Source: Candidatus Kapaibacterium sp. (GTDB taxonomy: Bacteria > Bacteroidota > Ignavibacteria > Kapaibacteriales > UBA961). From it: DNA of 33,035 nucleotides. The translations under genes and the position numbers were made by a program. Under the pieces are notes generated by a model that had not been told where the DNA came from, made no database searches, and worked only from the letters and a program-made list of their open reading frames with translations. The stretch lies in assembly GCA_023259575.1 (NCBI GenBank), contig JALRHN010000002.1, positions 1 to 33,035 on the forward strand, given 5' to 3'. Of this stretch, positions 7,538 to 15,196 are shown in pieces (position 1 is the first letter of the stretch; every line of letters begins with the position of its first letter).

Positions 7538-8593
7538 ATGAATTTTCTAAACCGTTTTGTCTTATTTGCATTTGGAGCAATAGCTCTTATTATAGTTTCA
7601 ACAGGTTGCTCCGAAAAGTCTAAGGCACCAGAGCCAATTGGTGAATTAAAAACCTATACAGATACTATAACCAATTTTAAAGTACAGTATCCTTCAAATT
7701 GGACATTAATCCAAAAAGAGGCTGGTAGAAGATTCATGGCTTTTCCTTCTAAAGAAGCAAATGAAGCTTTTAAAAAAGTTTATGCCGCTCCTGCAGAAAT
7801 CAATAATTCAGCAGCACAAATCGCAGTATTTTTACAACCTATACGCGGCAGAACATTAGATACTATCGTTTTAGATAATATGAGCGATATGATTAGTGAT
7901 TCATTATTTACTGAAAAAAAACAAATCACTATTAATGGTCTTCCAGGATATCGTTTACATTATCGCTATAATTTAGCAGATGGGTTATATGAAGGTGAAA
8001 AGTACATAGGTATCAAAGATACAACCTATGCAACAATAATTGAATTCAGTTCATTTACTGATTCATATTCTTTTTATAAGCCTCATTTTGATAAAATTAT
8101 TAGTTCTGTTGTATTAGCATCTAATCCTATTCAGAAAAAAATTGATACAATTGTTCAGAATGTGGAAGCTGCGCCTCCATCAGCTACATTTCGTGTAGTG
8201 AATGGTATGGGCTTTTCTATTTCATTACCTGATAATTTTAATGGAAAACGTACCCCAAATCAAGGTACTTTATTCTCAGCAAGTTATCAAGGTGACAGAT
8301 TAGATTGCGCAATTCAAGTTGATGTTATTGATGCTTCTAAGCAAAAGAATTTAGCTAAAATTGTAGAAGACAATAAAGCAAAATATCGTGCTACTGCTGC
8401 ATCAAAAACTTCAATTGGTGGTGTTGATGCATATTTCATGAATTATTCTTTTATGCGTGATGTCAATAGCCGTGTGTACTTTGCAATTAAAGGTGATAAA
8501 ATGTATAGAGTTACATTAAATTGGTTTGTACCAAAACAAGCTATATATTTACCCGTTTTCGAAAATTGTTTAAGAACATTAAAAATTAATTAA
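7538..8593 (+). CDS. Lipoprotein with two PsbP/DUF1795-like domains
   Basis: A 351-residue exported lipoprotein. The signal peptide has R6, a hydrophobic stretch (7-20) and a lipobox-like VSTGC with lipidated Cys24. Two similar halves follow. Residues about 38-190 start with the YTDTITNFKVQYPSNW pattern and residues about 217-351 start with FRVVNGMGFSISLPDNF. Both show the 'short beta, then phi-P-x-x-W/F, then a long antiparallel sheet' pattern seen in PsbP/DUF1795-type proteins. The function is unknown; members of that fold are often envelope accessory proteins. It has its own promoter and is followed by a strong terminator, so it is probably a single-gene transcript. I recognise the fold by pattern only, not by a catalytic motif. 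Confidence 0.75.
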   Translation: MNFLNRFVLFAFGAIALIIVSTGCSEKSKAPEPIGELKTYTDTITNFKVQYPSNWTLIQKEAGRRFMAFPSKEANEAFKKVYAAPAEINNSAAQIAVFLQPIRGRTLDTIVLDNMSDMISDSLFTEKKQITINGLPGYRLHYRYNLADGLYEGEKYIGIKDTTYATIIEFSSFTDSYSFYKPHFDKIISSVVLASNPIQKKIDTIVQNVEAAPPSATFRVVNGMGFSISLPDNFNGKRTPNQGTLFSASYQGDRLDCAIQVDVIDASKQKNLAKIVEDNKAKYRATAASKTSIGGVDAYFMNYSFMRDVNSRVYFAIKGDKMYRVTLNWFVPKQAIYLPVFENCLRTLKIN

Positions 8594-8613
8594 TATTAAA
8601 TACGATATTTTTT

Positions 8614-8648
8614 AACCGACATATTCATTGTAATGTGTCGGTTTTTTT
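8614..8648 (+). terminator. Intrinsic terminator after the lipoprotein gene
   Basis: AACCGACA (8614-8621) pairs perfectly with TGTCGGTT (8636-8643), extendable by a wobble pair, around a 14-base loop. A run of seven T (8642-8648) follows. It ends the lipoprotein transcript 21 bases after the stop; mutY starts 12 bases beyond the T-tract. Confidence 0.85.
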
Positions 8649-8660
8649 ATATATACATTT

Positions 8661-9566
8661 ATGGATTATACTTTTCTGCATTCAACAATATTGCAATGGT
8701 TTGATAATAATCAAAAAGAGTATCCATGGCGCAGTGAAGACCCCGATCCATACCATGTTTTATTGTCCGAATATATGCTTCAGCAAACGCAAGCATCTAG
8801 AATTGCATTGAAATTTCCCGAATTCCTTATATCATTTCCCACAATAGAAACTTTATCCAAAGCTACTAATGCCCAAATGATTATTGCTTGGCAAGGCATG
8901 GGTTATAATAATAGAGCTATTAGATTAAGAGATTGCGCAAAGCACATCATGGACACATTTAATGGCAATATTCCAAGTAATTATTCAGATTTATTATCAT
9001 TACCGGGCATTGGGACATATACAGCATCAGCCATTTTATCTTTTGCATTTAAGCACAATATCTCTGTGATTGATATAAATATTTATAGAATTTATTCCAG
9101 AGTTTTTGGCCTAGATATTCAGGATGCAAAAACAAAAAATGAGGTCAGAACTATTGCTGAGTATATATATCCAAAAGACAATTCTTCTTCTTGGCATCAA
9201 GCTTTAATGGATATCGGATCTTCATTTTGTAAAGCACAAAATCCCAAATGTACATTATGTCCCATTCCAGATTGCTTATATAGAAATAATCCCTCACTTT
9301 ATAATATGAAGCCTGCAAAATCCAAAAAAATTGAAGCAAGTTTTAGGAATAAACCAAATAGAATTTGGAGGGGAAAAACGATTGAGTTTTTAAGGAATGA
9401 TCATCAATTAGGACATGATCTTCATGATGTATTACATAGTATTCTACAACAGAATCCAAATGAAATAGATATCGAATGGTTCAAAGAATCAATTATTCCC
9501 TCTTTAATTAAAGATCAGTTAATTGAATATAATGCAGAAAACAATCATGTATCCTTAAAAGGATAA
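8661..9566 (+). CDS. mutY: A/G-specific adenine DNA glycosylase (MutY type, no MutT-like C-terminal domain)
   Basis: A helix-hairpin-helix glycosylase that removes adenine mispaired with 8-oxoguanine or guanine. Residues 1-210 hold the catalytic core: PWR near the N-terminus, LLSEYMLQQTQ with catalytic E37, the hairpin LLSLPGIGTYTASA (111-124), catalytic D138 in SVIDINIYR, and an iron-sulfur cluster set C190-x6-C197-x2-C200-x4-C205. The last spacing is four residues, where MutY and endonuclease III have five. At 301 residues it is shorter than E. coli MutY (350). The NUDIX-like 8-oxoG recognition domain is missing. Instead a short basic linker is followed by a ~70-residue winged-helix-like tail beginning at RIWRGKTIEFLR, resembling the short tail of actinobacterial MutY proteins. 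The ATG is 12 bases after the preceding terminator. Confidence 0.9.
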   Translation: MDYTFLHSTILQWFDNNQKEYPWRSEDPDPYHVLLSEYMLQQTQASRIALKFPEFLISFPTIETLSKATNAQMIIAWQGMGYNNRAIRLRDCAKHIMDTFNGNIPSNYSDLLSLPGIGTYTASAILSFAFKHNISVIDINIYRIYSRVFGLDIQDAKTKNEVRTIAEYIYPKDNSSSWHQALMDIGSSFCKAQNPKCTLCPIPDCLYRNNPSLYNMKPAKSKKIEASFRNKPNRIWRGKTIEFLRNDHQLGHDLHDVLHSILQQNPNEIDIEWFKESIIPSLIKDQLIEYNAENNHVSLKG

Positions 9567-9651
9567 TCCATATTATTGAAATTTCATAATCTGAGTGATA
9601 GAATTTTACTAACTTGAATGATACATTAACTCACTTTTATAGCATAGTATT

Positions 9652-10710
9652 TTGGCAAATTTCTCTATAAAAATCGCATCGGCATTATATCGATATACTT
9701 CTATCATTATATGCTTACAGTGTTTAATTCTCATTATTGTGCTCGCCGTTCTTTTTCCTAATTTTCAAAGCAATATTGCATTTATCATTATAGTTATATC
9801 TGGTCTTACTTTAGCAATTAGTTTGCTTTTTGTACAATCATTTAGTAAAAAGAATGTAGAAAAGCCTTTAGAAATGATGGTTAATACCGCGCATCATGTC
9901 ATTGGAGGATTGCCTTCAGACAGAGTACATGTTCAGGATATGTATTTTTCAGAATTTAAAAGAACAGCAGAGGCAATAAATGTTCTTGCTGATAAAGCAT
10001 CTAAAGATATAGCAGAATTAAAAAAATTAGAGCAAGTAAGAAGTCAATTTTTGGGCAATGTATCCCATGAATTAAGAACACCAATTTTTTCTATACAAGG
10101 ATATTTAGAAACACTATTAGACGGAGCAATAGATGATAATCAAGTTAGAAGAAGATTTGTAGAAAGGGCACATGCAAATGCAATTCGATTAAATGTATTA
10201 TTATCAGATTTAATAGATATATCAAAAATTGAATCTGGGGAAATGCGCATGAGCTATCGGTATTTTAATCTTGTTGATACAATCAAAGATGTTTTAACAG
10301 CCCTGGAATATCAAGCTCAACAATATCAAGTTCAATTGATTAATGATATCGGAAATGAAGAAATTACTGTGTATGGAGATAAAGAAAGAATTGGACAAGC
10401 ATTAACTAATCTTATAGAAAATGCAATTAAATACAATAAACCTGGTGGACATGTACAGATTTACACAGATATACATATCGCAGATGTTACAATCTTTATA
10501 AAAGATACAGGTATTGGAATTGCACAAGAGCATCAAGATAGAATTTTTGAAAGATTTTACAGGGTAGATAAAGATAGATCTCGAGCTGTTGGAGGAAGTG
10601 GCTTGGGCTTAGCAATTGTAAAACATATTCTTGAAGCTCATAATTCTCATTTAGAGATAAGCAGTGTTCCTGAAAGTGGAACATGTATTTCTTTTGCATT
10701 AAAGCGTTAA
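9652..10710 (+). CDS. Sensor histidine kinase with two membrane helices and almost no external domain
   Basis: A 352-residue membrane histidine kinase, PhoR-like in its catalytic half. Two hydrophobic helices (about 17-35 and 42-62) are separated by only about six residues (FPNFQSN), so there is no extracytoplasmic sensor domain. Next come a linker with HAMP-like length (63-125), a HisKA dimerisation domain with FLGNVSHELRTP and phosphoacceptor His139, and an ATPase domain with the N box (NLIENAIKYN), G1 (DTGIGIA), F box (ERFYRVD) and G2 (GGSGLGLAI). No ATG occurs in frame before residue 75, and an in-frame TAG lies at 9640-9642, so TTG at 9652 is the only reasonable start. There is no adjacent response regulator; the orphan regulator at 321-1034 is a possible partner. 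The signal is unknown. Confidence 0.9.
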   Translation: MANFSIKIASALYRYTSIIICLQCLILIIVLAVLFPNFQSNIAFIIIVISGLTLAISLLFVQSFSKKNVEKPLEMMVNTAHHVIGGLPSDRVHVQDMYFSEFKRTAEAINVLADKASKDIAELKKLEQVRSQFLGNVSHELRTPIFSIQGYLETLLDGAIDDNQVRRRFVERAHANAIRLNVLLSDLIDISKIESGEMRMSYRYFNLVDTIKDVLTALEYQAQQYQVQLINDIGNEEITVYGDKERIGQALTNLIENAIKYNKPGGHVQIYTDIHIADVTIFIKDTGIGIAQEHQDRIFERFYRVDKDRSRAVGGSGLGLAIVKHILEAHNSHLEISSVPESGTCISFALKR

Positions 10711-10834
10711 TTATCGAACTTTCAGGTCATATATAAAGTTTATGCATTATCAATCAAATAGAAGATACTCTGGATTTTTTCAGTAATTTGCAAAGCTTTT
10801 CACCTACATTTTTTTGTTCTAATGGAATTCCCAC

Positions 10835-12004
10835 ATGTCAGACAATGAATATATATCAACACCAAATTTTGGCTTATCAGATGATTTATTAGCTATTAAA
10901 AGCCTTGCTGAATCTTTTGCTAATACAGAGATACGTCCTTATGCCCTTCAATATGATGAAAGCCAAGAATTTCCTCATGAAATATTTGCTAAACTTGGTG
11001 AATTAGGTTTTCTTGGTATACTTGTTCCAACCGAATATGGTGGAAGCGGATTAGGTTATCAAGAATATGCTATTATAGTAGAAGCAAGTGCTAAGGCTTG
11101 CCCAGCAATAGCTTTAGGTGTTGCAGCACATAATGGCTTATGTACAAATCATATTTTGAAATTTGCTAATGAAGAAGTGAAACAAAAATATATTCCACGT
11201 CTAGCCAAAGGTGAAACAATGGGTGCTTGGGGTTTAACAGAACCAAGCGCAGGAAGCGATGCTGGAGGAACTCAAACTACCGCTATACGAGACGGAGACC
11301 ATTATATAATCAATGGATCAAAAAACTTTATTACGCATGGAAATGTTGGTGATATCGCTGTAATTATGGCAGTAACAGATTCATCAAAAGGAAAAAAAGG
11401 TATTTCTGCTTTTGCCATTGATAAGTCTATGCCAGGATTTTATGCAAGTAAAAAAGAGAATAAGCTTGGTATGCGTTGTAGTGATACCGCTTCATTAACC
11501 TTTGACAATGTACATGTTCCTGCTAGCCATTTGATTGGTAATGAAGGAGAAGGATTCGTACAGGCATTACAAATATTAGATGGTGGTAGAATTTCTATTG
11601 CTGCTCTTTCTGTAGGCCTAGCACAGGGGGCTTTAGATGCATCACTTAAGTATTCTTTAGAAAGAAAGCAGTTCAATATGCGTTTAGCAGATATGCAAGG
11701 CATACAGTTTAAATTAGCTAAAATGGCAATGGAAATAGAAGCTTCCAGATTACTCACAATGAAAACTGCATGGATGAAAGATAATGGTGAAGCTATAACT
11801 TTACAGGCATCTCAAGCAAAGTTTTATGCAAGTGAAATAGCTGTAAGGGCAGCCGAAGAATCAGTTCAAATTCATGGTGGTTATGGGTATATAAAAGAAT
11901 ATCCAGTAGAAAAATACTATCGCGATGTAAAGCTTTTAACCATTGGCGAAGGAACAAGCGAAGTACAAAAACTTGTTATGGCTAGGCAAATTCTTAATGC
12001 TTAA
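10835..12004 (+). CDS. Acyl-CoA dehydrogenase
   Basis: A 389-residue FAD enzyme that oxidises an acyl-CoA to the trans-2-enoyl-CoA and passes electrons to ETF. The N-terminal helical domain is followed by the beta-barrel motif WGLTEPSAGSDAGG (FAD and acyl contacts), then the C-terminal helical domain with QIHGGYGYIKEYPVEKYYRD. The catalytic base is probably Glu372 in IGEGTSEVQ, at the position used by short-chain and butyryl-CoA dehydrogenases. Substrate length cannot be fixed from sequence; a short-chain or branched-chain substrate is most likely. It is followed after 18 bases by an unrelated lipoprotein gene. No thiolase, hydratase or ETF genes are in view. The intergenic region 10711-10834 contains a partial TAATTTG element but no convincing promoter. 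Confidence 0.93.
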   Translation: MSDNEYISTPNFGLSDDLLAIKSLAESFANTEIRPYALQYDESQEFPHEIFAKLGELGFLGILVPTEYGGSGLGYQEYAIIVEASAKACPAIALGVAAHNGLCTNHILKFANEEVKQKYIPRLAKGETMGAWGLTEPSAGSDAGGTQTTAIRDGDHYIINGSKNFITHGNVGDIAVIMAVTDSSKGKKGISAFAIDKSMPGFYASKKENKLGMRCSDTASLTFDNVHVPASHLIGNEGEGFVQALQILDGGRISIAALSVGLAQGALDASLKYSLERKQFNMRLADMQGIQFKLAKMAMEIEASRLLTMKTAWMKDNGEAITLQASQAKFYASEIAVRAAEESVQIHGGYGYIKEYPVEKYYRDVKLLTIGEGTSEVQKLVMARQILNA

Positions 12005-12020
12005 TTCCTATATAGGAATT
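12003..12020. repeat. 18-bp perfect palindrome between acyl-CoA dehydrogenase and lipoprotein genes
   Basis: AATTCCTATATAGGAATT is a perfect inverted repeat. It begins inside the acyl-CoA dehydrogenase stop codon and ends two bases before the ATG at 12023. Its right 12 bases, TATATAGGAATT, recur exactly at 6002-6013 upstream of icd. It could be an operator or a translational structure; there is no T-tract for a terminator. Confidence 0.6.
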
Positions 12021-12022
12021 CT

Positions 12023-12700
12023 ATGAATACCATATATATTTCATTCTTGTTTTTATTGATTGTTCTTTGTAGTTCTTGTGATATTTCTAATCCAGATACT
12101 AATGCAAAGCCATATCCAATTGTAGATATTGATGGAAATGGCTATGATTCTGTACAAATTGGAAATCAATTTTGGCTAAATTCTAATATTAAGGTTACAC
12201 ATTTTAGAAATGGTGACCCCATACCAGAAGCAAAAACAGCATTAGAATGGATGGAAGCGGCTCAGCAAGGTAAGCCTGCTTATTGTTATTATGATAATAA
12301 TCCTTTTAATGCTTTGTTGTATGGGAAATTGTATAATTGGTATGCAATCACCGATCCACGTGGGCTAGCACCTTTGGGATGGCATATTCCTACTGATGAA
12401 GAACTTATTCAACTTGGAAATGATGTCAACAATGATGGAGGCTCGATAAAATCTAATTCTGGTTGGCAAAATGGTGCTAATGGCTCAAATACAAGCAGAT
12501 TTTATGCACTTCCTGGGGGATTTCGTAATAATAATGGTGCCTTTTCCTTTATTGAATACTTTGGGTATTGGTGGAGCTCTTCTGCTAGTAATAGTGAATA
12601 TGCATGGGGACGCTATCTAAACAGTGAAGGAAATTACGTATATAGATATACGTATAAAAAGGGTTGTGGCTTAGCTATAAGATGTATTAAAGATTCTTAG
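12023..12700 (+). CDS. Lipoprotein with a Fibrobacter-type paralogous (FISUMP) domain
   Basis: A 225-residue exported protein. A short hydrophobic signal (2-15) ends in LCSSC with likely lipidated Cys19. The mature part is one domain of the Fibrobacter succinogenes major paralogous type: VDIDGNGYDSVQIGNQFWL at the start, then a YNWYAI segment and LAPLGWHIPTDEEL, a Gly/Asn-rich middle (GGSIKSNSGWQ, LPGGFRN), YWWSSS, and a Cys near the C-terminus in GLAIRCIKD. These steps are typical of the C-type-lectin-like FISUMP fold found on secreted and surface proteins of Fibrobacter and Bacteroidota. Whether it binds a polysaccharide, protein or metal is unknown. Its last 14 bases overlap the end of the convergent carotenoid desaturase gene. 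Confidence 0.88.
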   Translation: MNTIYISFLFLLIVLCSSCDISNPDTNAKPYPIVDIDGNGYDSVQIGNQFWLNSNIKVTHFRNGDPIPEAKTALEWMEAAQQGKPAYCYYDNNPFNALLYGKLYNWYAITDPRGLAPLGWHIPTDEELIQLGNDVNNDGGSIKSNSGWQNGANGSNTSRFYALPGGFRNNNGAFSFIEYFGYWWSSSASNSEYAWGRYLNSEGNYVYRYTYKKGCGLAIRCIKDS

Positions 12701-14171
12701 ATTCTATAATTGCCTTAGCAGCAAATTGTCCAGAAAGTATAACTAATGGAATACCACCTCCAGGATGAGAACTTCCGCCACAATAAAACAGATTTTTTAT
12801 CTTATTATCTCTGTTTTTTGGTCTTAAAAAAGCACTAAACATAGAATTAGAAGAAGATCCATATAAAGAACCTCCAGTCGCATTAAAATCTTCTGAGAAA
12901 TGTTTTGGTGATATATATCTTGGCTCGCCATCAATATATGCATCAAATTCAGGATAGTATTTTTCAATTTGCTGAAAAATCTTCTCAGCATACAATTGCT
13001 GCTCATCTTTATTCCATTGCATGTTTAAGGAATTAGACGGAGTATTTACCAAAATAACCCAATTTTCCTTGTCACCTTGTGCTTGTGATGCATCCGTTAT
13101 TGAAGATACACTTATATAAACTGTCATGTTCTCTGGTGGGATATCTTCCATAAAAATCTCATGAAATTCTCTTTCATAATCATCAGAAAACAAAACTGTA
13201 TGATGTTTCATAGAAAATGGATTTTTTTTCATTGCTAAAAGAATGACAAATCCCGAAGAAGATAAATCAGGAAGTTTTTCCGTATTTCTTCCTAATAGCT
13301 TTGTTCTTGTATGATATACATCTCCATTTGAGATTATATAATCAGCTTTTAATAAACTCCCAGAACTTATCTCTACAGATTCTGCTCTACCATTATTACA
13401 ATGTATCTTTTTAACTTCGGTATCATATATAATTGATATTCCTAATTCATTGCAAAGCTTTACATATGCTTCTGCAATAGAATAAATCCCACCTTTAGGA
13501 TACCACCCACCATATTTCCATTCTATATATGGAATTACCATTAATGTTGCAGGGGCTTTATATGGAGACGATCCATTATAGGTTGCAAATCTGTCAAAAA
13601 GTTGAATTAGCTTTTTATCAGAAAAATAAGAAGCATTATGATCATGAAACCCTTTTGTAAAACGAAGCAAAGGAAGTTGTGGCAATAAAGGGAGATTCTT
13701 AGTTTTAAAAAATTCTAAAAAACCATCAAAAGGATTGAATAAGAATACATCTTTAGTAGCTGAATATACTTTTTGCGCATGCTCAAGATATGATTCAAAT
13801 TCATGTATAGAATGAGTACCAGAAAATTCTTGAAGTGCCTTATGCATAGATTTTTTATCTGTATAAAAATCTAAAGAAGATGAATCAAGCCATTTATAAT
13901 GACAAATAGGATGGATTGGCAATAGATCAATATAATCTGATAATTGTTTTCCAGAACCTAAACTTTGAATAAAATCTTGTAGAATAAAAGGCATTGTGAT
14001 TAATGATGGGCCAGCATCAAAAACACATTCATTATGGTAAATACGACGCATCCTGCCACCGGCTGTATTGTTTTTTTCTATGATTGTAATATCATAACCT
14101 TTACTTGCTAAAAGTAAAGCCGATGTCATACCGCCAATACCAGCACCAATTACAATAACTTTATTCTTCAT
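12687..14171 (-). CDS. Carotenoid desaturase, CrtI/CrtD family
   Basis: A 494-residue FAD-dependent amine-oxidase-fold enzyme, the usual phytoene desaturase length. The N-terminal dinucleotide-binding motif is GAGIGGMTSALLLASKG, with the second acidic residue in IIEKNNTAGGRM. The family's aromatic-rich RFATYNGSSPYKAPAT and KYGGWYPKGGIYSIAEA lie in the middle. The C-terminus ends in the FAD motif FYCGGSSHPGGGIPLV, where GGGIPLV is the carotenoid-desaturase type rather than protoporphyrinogen oxidase or monoamine oxidase. It desaturates or isomerises a carotenoid precursor in or at the membrane. CrtI, CrtD or diapophytoene desaturase cannot be distinguished here. No crtB, crtE or crtY is in the window. 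It is the last gene of a minus-strand operon and overlaps arfB by 11 bases at its start. Confidence 0.85.
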   Translation of the reverse strand: MKNKVIVIGAGIGGMTSALLLASKGYDITIIEKNNTAGGRMRRIYHNECVFDAGPSLITMPFILQDFIQSLGSGKQLSDYIDLLPIHPICHYKWLDSSSLDFYTDKKSMHKALQEFSGTHSIHEFESYLEHAQKVYSATKDVFLFNPFDGFLEFFKTKNLPLLPQLPLLRFTKGFHDHNASYFSDKKLIQLFDRFATYNGSSPYKAPATLMVIPYIEWKYGGWYPKGGIYSIAEAYVKLCNELGISIIYDTEVKKIHCNNGRAESVEISSGSLLKADYIISNGDVYHTRTKLLGRNTEKLPDLSSSGFVILLAMKKNPFSMKHHTVLFSDDYEREFHEIFMEDIPPENMTVYISVSSITDASQAQGDKENWVILVNTPSNSLNMQWNKDEQQLYAEKIFQQIEKYYPEFDAYIDGEPRYISPKHFSEDFNATGGSLYGSSSNSMFSAFLRPKNRDNKIKNLFYCGGSSHPGGGIPLVILSGQFAAKAIIESKNL

Positions 14172-14607
14172 TTGGAATAATTTTTCCTAATTGTCTCTGT
14201 TGTTTAATCATACCTCTTTTCTTTTTGTCCGAGATTCTCTCTTCTCTTCCAGCAAAAGTGGGTTTTGTAGGTTTTCGAATTTTAGGAGGAATAATAGCTC
14301 TTAATATGATAGCCTTTAGTTTAAGCAATGTATCTTCTGCATTTTCTTTTTGACTTCTATGTTTTTGACTTGTGATAAGGATATGTCCATCTGCATCAAA
14401 TTTTATTGATGAATAAGAAACAATTCTAGAAACTATATCATAAGGCAAATGGAAAGCATCATGAATATGATAATGTAATTCAACTTTTGTAGATACTTTG
14501 TTTACATGTTGTCCACCCGGACCAGACGACCTAACAGCCCTCATTTCTAATAATTGCGCAGGAATATGAAAGGATTCATTGATATATAAATCTTGTTGAG
14601 GATGCAT
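14161..14607 (-). CDS. arfB: Alternative ribosome-rescue factor ArfB-like peptidyl-tRNA hydrolase
   Basis: A 148-residue relative of class I release factors without the codon-recognition domains. The GGQ loop (SSGPGGQHVNKVST, G31-G32-Q33) is intact and hydrolyses peptidyl-tRNA in the ribosomal peptidyl-transferase centre. The basic, lysine-rich C-terminal tail (from about PPKIRKPTKPT to DKKKRGMIKQQ) is the part ArfB threads into the empty mRNA channel of stalled ribosomes. The length matches ArfB/YaeJ (about 140) and not RF1/RF2. Its ATG shares a base with the rhomboid stop (TAATG), so it is probably translated by reinitiation. Its own end overlaps the carotenoid desaturase start by 11 bases. 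Confidence 0.94.
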   Translation of the reverse strand: MHPQQDLYINESFHIPAQLLEMRAVRSSGPGGQHVNKVSTKVELHYHIHDAFHLPYDIVSRIVSYSSIKFDADGHILITSQKHRSQKENAEDTLLKLKAIILRAIIPPKIRKPTKPTFAGREERISDKKKRGMIKQQRQLGKIIPNEE

Positions 14608-15182
14608 TATTTTTTTGAACGAAGAAGATGTGATTTTCCATCATTTGATAAGAAGCCAAAAGCACTTCCACATAAACCGCCAATAATATGAGCAAATTGA
14701 GAAATGGAATCTTGCGCAAAAGATGCAACAACTTCTTTGCCTAAAAACACTATAACAATAATCACAAATGTTAAAGGAAGATGTCCAGCTTTAATATTAG
14801 CAAATGAACTTAAAAGTATTAACATAAATACAATACCACTTGCACCTAATAAACCAAAACCTAAAAGAAAAATGCTTAAAAAACCAGTAATGCATGCAGT
14901 GATTATAATCATCAATAGCATTGTTTTAGAACCATGTTTTTCTTCTAATAATGGTCCAATCAATAAAATCAAAGTAAGATTTCCAAAAAGATGTTCCCAA
15001 TTGGCATGTCCTAAAACATGAGTAAACATTCTTATATAACTTAAAGGATTAAGCCAGCCAGATGGCCATGCAGTAAAAAGCCACTGGGTTGATAAGCCTC
15101 CTGTTATAGAAGATAATATCATAACACATGTAGAAATAAGCGAAAAAGTAAGAATTACAGGAGCATTATAGTCTAATTTCAT
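14607..15182 (-). CDS. Rhomboid-family intramembrane serine protease
   Basis: A 191-residue integral membrane protein with six predicted helices. The catalytic Ser115 lies in LLGASGIVFM (GxSG) and His165 in QFAHIIGG, both at the expected helix positions. Asn68 in EHLFGN is the conserved residue that helps hold the oxyanion, and HVLGHANWEH is the usual helix-2 HxxxHxxxN region. It would cut transmembrane substrates. No extra domains are seen, so it is a minimal rhomboid. The WG-repeat gene stop lies 14 bases upstream, and the ArfB ATG overlaps its stop. The pairing with ArfB may be only operon convenience; the substrate is unknown. Confidence 0.92.
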   Translation of the reverse strand: MKLDYNAPVILTFSLISTCVMILSSITGGLSTQWLFTAWPSGWLNPLSYIRMFTHVLGHANWEHLFGNLTLILLIGPLLEEKHGSKTMLLMIIITACITGFLSIFLLGFGLLGASGIVFMLILLSSFANIKAGHLPLTFVIIVIVFLGKEVVASFAQDSISQFAHIIGGLCGSAFGFLSNDGKSHLLRSKK

Positions 15183-15196
15183 TGGATATATTCTTT

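Noticed and set aside
10669..10726. CCTGAAAGT and ACTTTCAGG inverted repeat spanning the end of the sensor kinase gene
   Set aside because: Nine perfect pairs, but a loop of about 40 bases, no T-tract, and the left arm lies inside the coding region. A chance match is likelier than a terminator.
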